Shown piece after piece: positions 1 to 4,758 of a stretch of DNA of 9,063 bases. The notes under the pieces are model-generated. The model saw only the letters and a list, made by a program, of their open reading frames with translations. It was not told the DNA's origin and searched no databases. Origin of the DNA: Candidatus Bathyarchaeota archaeon (GTDB taxonomy: Archaea > Thermoproteota > Bathyarchaeia > RBG-16-48-13 > GCA-020355125); assembly GCA_026014905.1 (NCBI GenBank), contig JAOZHK010000029.1, forward strand, positions 1-9,063. The letters are read 5' to 3'. A program made the position numbers and the translations under genes. Position 1 is the stretch's first letter; every line of letters begins with the position of its first letter.

Positions 1-306
1 ACGTCCTTCTAAGGGTGGAACGCTCCATCCTGGATCATCCACTGGTTGAGTATCATACATCAAATAGATAATAATTGTCTTAGCAGCTCCCACGTCATAC
101 TTCCCAAAGACAACAGGATAGCCACTCGTTTCCACAAGTGTTGATTCACAACCCAACGCTTCGAAGGATCCACGTAACCGCTCTGCACACTCACGAATCC
201 CCCGATTTTCAGCTGAGATAGAAGGTTGTTGAACAAGAGCTTGGAGATTTCCAAGGTGCTCACGATAATGCTTGTCAATATAGTTAAAAACAGCTTGTCG
301 ATCCAC
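1..306 (-). CDS. M20 family metallopeptidase/amidohydrolase, N-terminal part (cut by window edge)
   Basis: This is the first 102 codons of a gene that continues beyond position 1. The family hydrolyses peptide or N-acyl bonds with a two-metal centre, usually in the cytoplasm. The N-terminus reads like an M20 dipeptidase: a helix (VFNYIDKHYREHLGNLQALV), then QQPSISAENRGIRECAERL at residues 26-44, and the active-site strand YLMYDTQPVDDPGW at 81-94. The Asp of that strand (D85) is kept, but the usual first zinc ligand His two residues before it is Met (M83). I chose GTG at 306-304 because an AGGGA lies 6 bases upstream and the protein then starts at the first family-like helix; a TTG at 324-322 is the alternative. 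There is no in-frame ATG upstream before a stop. Substrate is unknown. It lies downstream of a hydantoinase-like gene, so hydrolysis of a ring-opened product is possible, but the sequence looks more dipeptidase-like than carbamoylase-like. Confidence 0.88.
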   Translation of the reverse strand, partial: MDRQAVFNYIDKHYREHLGNLQALVQQPSISAENRGIRECAERLRGSFEALGCESTLVETSGYPVVFGKYDVGAAKTIIIYLMYDTQPVDDPGWSVPPLEGR

Positions 307-368
307 ATCAATTCCCTGAATAAACAAAACATGGGCTCGGGTTATTAAATTACCGTCATTGCTTGGCC

Positions 369-378
369 TATATTAAAC
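369..378 (-). promoter_or_regulatory. candidate archaeal TATA box for the M20 gene
   Basis: On the minus strand this reads GTTTAATATA, a good match to an archaeal TATA box. Transcription would start about 26 bp from the box centre, near 347, giving a leader of roughly 40 bases that includes the AGGGA before the GTG start. Inferred from sequence match and spacing only. Confidence 0.45.
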
Positions 379-545
379 ACCCGTAGAAAACGAGAATGTG
401 CCGGCAGTCAACTTACGCGCGCGTGTATTGGAATGACATTAGGAGACAATCTACGTTTAGCCTACGAGGCTCGCGTGTAAAACGAATGAAGCGAACGAGC
501 TAACTCACCTGTTAAAATCTTCTAGTACACCCAGAGATAACAGAT
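379..545. other. intergenic region with CG-rich palindrome and competing hairpins
   Basis: No ORF with a convincing start was found between the acylphosphatase stop and the M20 promoter. The region holds a perfect 10-bp palindrome ACGCGCGCGT at 415-424. It also holds a 5-bp hairpin (AGCCT at 459-463 pairing with AGGCT at 467-471) that competes with a second pairing (GCTCG at 469-473 with CGAGC at 496-500). No tRNA T-loop or D-loop pattern could be fitted. It may carry the end of the acylphosphatase transcript and upstream control of the M20 gene. Confidence 0.4.
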
Positions 546-833
546 CTATCTATAGTATCGTGAACGTATTCTGAAATCGTTAAAGGTTCCGCGATACGTT
601 TCCCAGTTGACCTCGACATGTGCAACCTGGGCTTGTGAAGGACCGTGTTGACAAAACGCAATCACCGCCTTAACCGCGGGTTCATCACCCTCTAGAACCG
701 CTTCAACTAGTCCATCAGGTCGGTTTCGGATCCATCCTGTCACCTTCTGTTTTTCCGCTTCTCGTCGTGTTTCCGCTCGGAAAAACACGCCTTGCACTAA
801 ACCCGAGATCACGATGTGGGCTCTGACGTTCAC
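546..833 (-). CDS. acyP: acylphosphatase
   Basis: A small cytoplasmic enzyme that hydrolyses the carboxyl-phosphate bond of acylphosphates. At 95 residues it has the usual single-domain length. It shows both family signatures: GLVQGVFFR at residues 11-19, whose Arg binds the phosphate, and GWIRNRPDGLVEAVLEG at 33-49, whose Asn orients the attacking water. The C-terminal strand (FNDFRIRSRYYR) is also typical. The start is GTG at 833-831, with AGGAG ten bases upstream. An ATG at 841-839 is in another frame and stops after three codons, overlapping this GTG. The gene follows the amidohydrolase on the same strand after 104 bp, so it may share its transcript or have its own weak promoter (minus-strand TTATAGAG near 861-868). 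Confidence 0.95.
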   Translation of the reverse strand: MNVRAHIVISGLVQGVFFRAETRREAEKQKVTGWIRNRPDGLVEAVLEGDEPAVKAVIAFCQHGPSQAQVAHVEVNWETYRGTFNDFRIRSRYYR

Positions 834-843
834 CCGATCATTT

Positions 844-848
844 CTCCT
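844..848 (-). promoter_or_regulatory. ribosome-binding site AGGAG for acylphosphatase
   Basis: AGGAG on the minus strand lies 10 bases before the GTG start at 833 but only 2 bases before an out-of-frame ATG at 841, which opens the three-codon frame ATG ATC GGG TGA. The spacing favours the GTG. The protein also begins at the expected place for an acylphosphatase. Confidence 0.5.
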
Positions 849-937
849 ATGTGCAGTTACTCTCTATAACTCTATTCGCGTAGTTGAAGCCTTGATTTCC
901 TTTAGGTTGCGCGAGTTTTTAGTAAGGCTGTGGCTCT

Positions 938-2305
938 TTAAGCGACAATTTTCTGAAATAGTGCTGGTGATAGATGCCGTTTTACAAATGTTCCGTCACC
1001 AGGTTTTCCTTTGAATTCTCCGTTCTCCCATTGAATCTTGCCTCGAAGGATCGTGACGCGGGGCCATCCTGTAAACGTCGTTCCCTCGTATGCACACCAG
1101 TCACAGTCTGCGATGCCTAAAGCGTCTAACTCGGTATAAGTTGCGGTCTTCTCTTGGTGGGGATCGAAGATCACCAAGTCGGCATCACTACCCACCTTGA
1201 TGATTCCTTTTTGAGGATATAGTCCATAAATTTTCGCAGCGTTGGTGCTGTAGATTTCAGATAGACGGTTAAAACTAATACGTCCTTTTTTCACTCCTTC
1301 GGAGAAGAGGATAGTGAGTCGGAATTCATGCCCTGGGCAGCCATTAGGCACTTGTGTGAAGTTAGAGTGACCCTGTTTCTCGGTCGTGAGGTGTGAGACA
1401 TGATCTGAGCCGACAGTAGAGAGGGTTCCATCGTTCAAACCCTGCCATAGCGCTTCGATATGGTCCTGTGTTCGGAGAGGTGGCGTGCAGATGTGGTAGA
1501 TGCCATGAAGGCCTTTTAATGCGTCTTGGGTTTTGCAGAGATATTGGGGACAGGTTTCCCCGTAGACGAGTGCACCGTGTTTCCGGGCTTCCCGGAGAAT
1601 TTCAACACCTTCTTTGATCGATAGATGCATATTCATGTAAGGTGTTTTCAGATACGAAGCCAGGTATACAGCTAAATTAACAGCTGCAGCCTCTGTTAAG
1701 GGAGGGCGGGTACGCGCATGATAAATCGCGCTATAGTTTCCTTCTGTCACCGCGAGAGCGCGATTATAATCAACCATTGATTGATTTTCGGCATGAAGCG
1801 TTAACAAGCCTTGATATTTTTTGCATTGATGAAGCGTATGGTAAACCATGTTTTCGTCAGCAAAATTCTCGTACACCATGAAGAGTTTAAATGAGGGGAC
1901 TCCAAATGCGATCCATTTTGGTATATCGTCGAGGGCGTGAGGGTTTTCGGGTGAAAGGTTTGGGGGGACAACGTGAAAAGAATGGTCCACGACAAAATCA
2001 TCCATCTCGGCAAGGTGTACCTTCACTTGTTCAAATGGTTCACGTGTGAATCGAAGTGTCGTGGTTGTCCCACCCCAAGAAATACCTTTCGTGCCTGCGA
2101 GGCCTCGACTGATGAGTGTGTGATCATGTGTATCTACGCCTCCTGGCAGTACAAAGTTATTCTCAGCGTTCAGAACACGTTCACTGGTTATTCTGCTGGT
2201 ATTGGAGCCAATCGCGATGATCTTGCCATTATCCACGGCAATTGACGTCTTGAGAATTTGATCAGGCAATACTATTTGCCCATTCGTAATAACTAAATCA
2301 ATCAT
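938..2305 (-). CDS. cyclic amidohydrolase, dihydropyrimidinase/D-hydantoinase-like
   Basis: A 455-residue metal-dependent hydrolase that opens cyclic amides such as dihydropyrimidines or hydantoins; cytoplasmic. Every metal-site residue of the family is visible: HDH (His60 and His62) after PGGVDT, the Lys expected to be carbamylated (Lys140, in SFKLFMVY), His171 in LHAEN, His227 in MHLS and Asp301 in VGSDH. The following Tyr and the TPPLR motif near 274-278 are also present, so it should be active rather than a CRMP-like pseudoenzyme. An ATG at 2305-2303 is chosen over an in-frame TTG two codons earlier. A TATA-like box is centred 27 bp before this ATG and no Shine-Dalgarno is seen, suggesting a leaderless mRNA. 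Substrate is not certain: allantoinase or dihydroorotase activity is less likely given the SFKLFMVY and TPPLR context. It is divergent from an MFS transporter and upstream of acylphosphatase and M20 genes. Confidence 0.9.
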   Translation of the reverse strand: MIDLVITNGQIVLPDQILKTSIAVDNGKIIAIGSNTSRITSERVLNAENNFVLPGGVDTHDHTLISRGLAGTKGISWGGTTTTLRFTREPFEQVKVHLAEMDDFVVDHSFHVVPPNLSPENPHALDDIPKWIAFGVPSFKLFMVYENFADENMVYHTLHQCKKYQGLLTLHAENQSMVDYNRALAVTEGNYSAIYHARTRPPLTEAAAVNLAVYLASYLKTPYMNMHLSIKEGVEILREARKHGALVYGETCPQYLCKTQDALKGLHGIYHICTPPLRTQDHIEALWQGLNDGTLSTVGSDHVSHLTTEKQGHSNFTQVPNGCPGHEFRLTILFSEGVKKGRISFNRLSEIYSTNAAKIYGLYPQKGIIKVGSDADLVIFDPHQEKTATYTELDALGIADCDWCAYEGTTFTGWPRVTILRGKIQWENGEFKGKPGDGTFVKRHLSPALFQKIVA

Positions 2306-2326
2306 ACACAATATTACGTACTACTA

Positions 2327-2336
2327 TTCAATAAAA
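2327..2336 (-). promoter_or_regulatory. candidate TATA box for leaderless amidohydrolase transcript (and possibly the divergent MFS gene)
   Basis: The minus strand reads TTTTATTGAA, centred about 27 bp before the ATG at 2305. Transcription would then begin at or next to the start codon, which fits the lack of a ribosome-binding site there. The same A/T-rich patch, read on the plus strand, would place a start near 2360 for the MFS gene. Inferred from spacing. Confidence 0.45.
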
Positions 2337-2347
2337 TTCACGCTCAT

Positions 2348-2357
2348 TACGCGCGTA
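2348..2357. promoter_or_regulatory. perfect palindrome TACGCGCGTA in divergent promoter region
   Basis: A 10-bp perfect palindrome lies between the divergent amidohydrolase and MFS genes, 11 bp upstream of the minus-strand TATA box. A related sequence sits upstream of the M20 promoter at 415-424, with CGCGCGTAA shared on the minus strand. This is a possible operator; no regulator is encoded in the window. Confidence 0.3.
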
Positions 2358-2363
2358 CTTGAC

Positions 2364-2380
2364 ACCTCAATCGATGAGGT
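2364..2380 (+). promoter_or_regulatory. small hairpin overlapping the MFS ribosome-binding site
   Basis: ACCTCA (2364-2369) and TGAGGT (2375-2380) are perfect inverted repeats with a 5-base loop. The right arm contains GAGGT, the likely ribosome-binding site of the MFS gene, so in RNA the hairpin would hide it. It could also act as a DNA operator half-site pair. Confidence 0.35.
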
Positions 2381-2390
2381 ATCGCCGTGA

Positions 2391-3623
2391 GTGGGGCCAG
2401 TTATGGAGAAAAACCATATATCACAACCACCTACCGTCAGACTATGGGTCCTGGCTTTTTTAGCTGGTATCAATGTCGGGATCTGGTATTTTCTCCCGTT
2501 CTACATCGTTGATTTGGGAGGCAATACCATTGATGTTGGGTTAATCTCAACCATACCTAGCTTCGTTGCAGCATTCATTCAACTTTCTGTTGGCGAGATG
2601 CTTGATGATAAACTGGGAACCGCTAAACAGTTGTTAGAACTAGGGTTCCTCTTTACAGCTATATTCACATTACCATTATTGATCGTGTCTAACCGATATC
2701 TGGTCATAATATGTGCTGCGGTCTTGGAAACATTTAACTCAATTACGATAATCTGGGGTGTCGCGAATTCAATGTATATGGTCCATTTAACCTCGGAGCA
2801 CCGTCGAGCACGCATTATGTCAGTTTACTCTGCATCATGGTTTCTTGGTAACATACTGGGATCCTATTTAGCTGGATTTTTAGCATTGATTAATTGGACT
2901 TTCGTATTCGTTGTGTTTATAGGAATCAGCCTGAGTGCAGGAGGATTCTTGAAATATTTTCTTCCAAGAGATACTTTAAATCAGCCTCGATACAAGCAAA
3001 TACTTCAAAACTTGTTTACCACGCATCGCGTGATTGATGCTTGTAAACAGATACCAGCAGTCTTACGTCAGAGCTCGAAAGCCTTTACTACATTTACTGT
3101 TGGGTTATCGATTCGATCGATTGGCATATCTATGGTTACCCCATTAACTTCAATCTATTTAGCCGTCGTATTACAGGCATCTAAACCCTTGATAGCAACT
3201 TTGACATCCATAAATTCAGGATCTCGAATTGTGCTTTCACCCGTGGCAGGATGGATGGCAGATTTAATTGGCCGCAAAAAAGTGTTTCTCTTTGGTCTTG
3301 TTGTGATGATTATATACCCCGTTTTAATCGTGCTCACACCTGATGCACATTTGCTTTACCCTTCCTATCTGTTAATGGGACTCGGATGGGCGTGCAACCA
3401 GGCTACCTATCTTGCTTGGCAAATGACGTTATTACCATCTCAACCAGGCAAAGCTATGGGCATATTGAATTTTCTAAATTATCTTTCCTGGGCTCTTGGT
3501 CCGACCCTTGGCGGGATTCTGGGCGAATATATGGGAATCTTCTTGGGCGTCTTAGCTGCCATTATTATCGAAACAATAGGGCTATCGCTGTTAATTCGAG
3601 TACCTGAAACCTCAGCTAATTAA
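2391..3623 (+). CDS. MFS transporter
   Basis: An integral membrane transporter of the major facilitator superfamily, 410 residues with about 12 hydrophobic segments, the usual size. Two halves are visible. The cytoplasmic loop between helices 2 and 3 has GEMLDDKLG (68-76), a variant of motif A, and the matching loop of the second half has the classic GWMADLIGRKK (287-297). A more polar central loop (about 190-230) joins them. A soluble N-terminus of about 15 residues precedes helix 1. The start is uncertain: GTG at 2391 has GAGGT ten bases upstream, while ATG at 2403 gives a protein four residues shorter with no good binding site. It is divergent from the hydantoinase-like gene and 59 bp before the hydratase gene, so a role in taking up their substrate is plausible. 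Direction and substrate cannot be read from the sequence. Confidence 0.9.
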   Translation: MGPVMEKNHISQPPTVRLWVLAFLAGINVGIWYFLPFYIVDLGGNTIDVGLISTIPSFVAAFIQLSVGEMLDDKLGTAKQLLELGFLFTAIFTLPLLIVSNRYLVIICAAVLETFNSITIIWGVANSMYMVHLTSEHRRARIMSVYSASWFLGNILGSYLAGFLALINWTFVFVVFIGISLSAGGFLKYFLPRDTLNQPRYKQILQNLFTTHRVIDACKQIPAVLRQSSKAFTTFTVGLSIRSIGISMVTPLTSIYLAVVLQASKPLIATLTSINSGSRIVLSPVAGWMADLIGRKKVFLFGLVVMIIYPVLIVLTPDAHLLYPSYLLMGLGWACNQATYLAWQMTLLPSQPGKAMGILNFLNYLSWALGPTLGGILGEYMGIFLGVLAAIIIETIGLSLLIRVPETSAN

Positions 3624-3671
3624 ATCCCGGGAATCCAACCATAATCATTTATCATATTTTCCACTACTGAT

Positions 3672-3678
3672 AGGTGAT
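3672..3678 (+). promoter_or_regulatory. ribosome-binding site AGGTGAT deciding the hydratase start
   Basis: AGGTGAT is a seven-base match to the complement of the archaeal 16S rRNA tail. It ends four bases before ATG 3683 and so favours that start over the GTG at 3674 and ATG at 3677, which lie inside the site itself. Confidence 0.6.
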
Positions 3679-3682
3679 GGAG

Positions 3683-4480
3683 ATGCAAATTACCGAAACT
3701 ATCATTGAGAAATATGTTCAAGATCTGTTAAAAGCTGAAGATTCTCGAGTTCCCATTGAACCAATAACAGACAAGTATCCAAGCCTATCCACTGAAGATG
3801 CCTACAAGATTCAGTTAACCCTTATCGAGGAAAAGAAGAAGCGTGGTGAAATCATTATTGGAAAAAAGATAGGCTTAACCAGTAAAACGATGCAGGAATT
3901 AGCTGGAATCTCTGAACCTGATTACGGATTCCTAACGGATCACATGGTTGTCTTCGAAGATTTTCCGATCAAACTCTCAGAACTTATTCGACCAGCAGTT
4001 GAAGCTGAAATCGCGTTCGTACTGAAGGAGGATCTTAGAGGGCCAGGTATTCTTGTGTCGGATGTCCTTCAAGCCACTGACTTTATCATGCCCTCCTTGG
4101 AGATTATCGATGGACGTACGAAACGAGATCCAGGTAGGCGGAGAGTGGAAAACTCAATTGCGGATAACGCAGGTACAGGTCGTGTAGTATTTGGTGCAAA
4201 ACGATGTTCAATCGAGGATATTGACTTAAGATGTATGGGGTTAATATTTGAGAAAAACGGGGAAGTCATTTCGACAGCCACCGGTGCAGCGGTGTATGGT
4301 AACCCAATTCAAGCAGTTGCGTGGTTAGCAAACAAACTTTCGGAATTTGGAGTGACATTAGACGCTGGAGAAACAATTTTATCAGGATCTCTGATTGCTG
4401 CAGTTAGAGCGAAGAATAGGGATACTTTTACTGCGACTTTTGATCACATTGGTTCCGTTAAAGTGAGGTTTATAGAGTAG
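3683..4480 (+). CDS. 2-oxopent-4-enoate hydratase-like enzyme (MhpD/DmpE family, FAH fold)
   Basis: A 265-residue cytoplasmic enzyme of the family that hydrates 2-hydroxy-penta-2,4-dienoate, or decarboxylates 4-oxalocrotonate, in meta-cleavage pathways for aromatic compounds. Family landmarks appear in order: GKKIGLTSKTMQ (60-71), GISEPDYGFL (75-84), VEAEIAFVL (106-114) with Glu107 and Glu109, SLEIIDGR (138-145) with Glu140, NSIADNAGTGRVVFG (157-171), GAAVYGNPIQAVAWLANKL (201-219) and AGETILSGS (228-236). The three Glu residues are the expected divalent-metal ligands. Hydratase and decarboxylase members cannot be told apart safely here. No ring-cleavage dioxygenase, aldolase (MhpE) or acetaldehyde dehydrogenase (MhpF) is nearby, so the usual pathway is not shown. 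ATG 3683 is chosen from its AGGTGAT site. The gap to the MFS gene is 59 bp, so co-transcription is possible, though an A/T-rich patch at 3646-3656 could be a separate promoter. Confidence 0.88.
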   Translation: MQITETIIEKYVQDLLKAEDSRVPIEPITDKYPSLSTEDAYKIQLTLIEEKKKRGEIIIGKKIGLTSKTMQELAGISEPDYGFLTDHMVVFEDFPIKLSELIRPAVEAEIAFVLKEDLRGPGILVSDVLQATDFIMPSLEIIDGRTKRDPGRRRVENSIADNAGTGRVVFGAKRCSIEDIDLRCMGLIFEKNGEVISTATGAAVYGNPIQAVAWLANKLSEFGVTLDAGETILSGSLIAAVRAKNRDTFTATFDHIGSVKVRFIE

Positions 4481-4501
4481 TTACTTTGCCCCTCGCATGT
4501 T

Positions 4502-4520
4502 CGCGCGCGGTATTATAACA
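4502..4520 (+). promoter_or_regulatory. CG run next to a candidate TATA box before the small ORF
   Basis: CGCGCGCG at 4502-4509 is followed one base later by TATTATAACA (4511-4520), a fair archaeal TATA-like sequence. A start near 4541 would give a leader of about 65 bases for the ORF at 4606. Weak, sequence-only support. Confidence 0.3.
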
Positions 4521-4555
4521 TCATTCTGAATGCATCATACTAACTTGCTGTTCAC

Positions 4556-4590
4556 AAATGCTTTCAATTTTTGCTGAATACTTTCTGTTT
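4556..4590 (+). terminator. T-rich tract, possible archaeal terminator of the hydratase transcript
   Basis: Several short T runs follow each other on the plus strand, the longest being TTTTT near 4568-4572, without a clear hairpin. This is how archaeal terminators usually look. It lies about 80-110 bases after the hydratase stop and before the small ORF. Confidence 0.25.
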
Positions 4591-4605
4591 AATTGAGGTA
4601 TCGAT

Positions 4606-4758
4606 ATGAGTTTTCATCAGCACTTGCAGGAACTTTTTGGAATCTCGAAATTCATGTTGTTTCTCGCTGATCAGTTATCTGAGGAGGAATACGAAGCCTT
4701 GCTTCAATTACAGCTTGATTATTATGATTACGTTACCTATGATTCTGCAGAAAGCTAG
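4606..4758 (+). CDS. unrecognised small acidic protein, 50 residues
   Basis: I do not recognise this protein. ATG 4606 is preceded by GAGGT (4595-4599) at an ideal 6-base spacing, the same binding site used by the second ATPase gene. The predicted peptide starts MSFHQHLQELFGISKFMLFL and continues with a Glu/Asp/Tyr-rich stretch (EEEYEALLQ, then LDYYDYVTYDSAES at the C-terminus). It looks helical and acidic, with no signal peptide or metal-binding Cys pairs, and the only hydrophobic patch (FMLFLADQL) is short and probably amphipathic. It lies 125 bp after the hydratase and its TAG shares the palindrome CTAG with the TAG of the opposite-strand ATPase gene. It could be a real small protein or a chance ORF; the binding site is the main support. 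Confidence 0.5.
   Translation: MSFHQHLQELFGISKFMLFLADQLSEEEYEALLQLQLDYYDYVTYDSAES

Noticed and set aside
60..332. A 90-residue minus-strand ORF beginning with ATG at 332
   Set aside because: It is a shadow. The neighbouring minus-strand frame starting with GTG at 306 encodes a clear M20 peptidase N-terminus that stays open to the window edge.
440..545. A possible tRNA, suggested by a GAGTTAGCTC-like stretch and GTTCGCTTC on the minus strand
   Set aside because: The T-loop lacks the conserved A, no 7-bp acceptor stem could be paired, and no anticodon arm fits the spacing.
814..1014. A 66-residue plus-strand ORF across the acylphosphatase-amidohydrolase gap
   Set aside because: It overlaps both real genes on the opposite strand and shows no binding site or recognisable composition.
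2387..2389. GTG at 2387 as the MFS start, because its 6-base spacing from GAGGT equals that of the small ORF
   Set aside because: It is in a different frame from the transporter and reaches a stop after about 41 codons.
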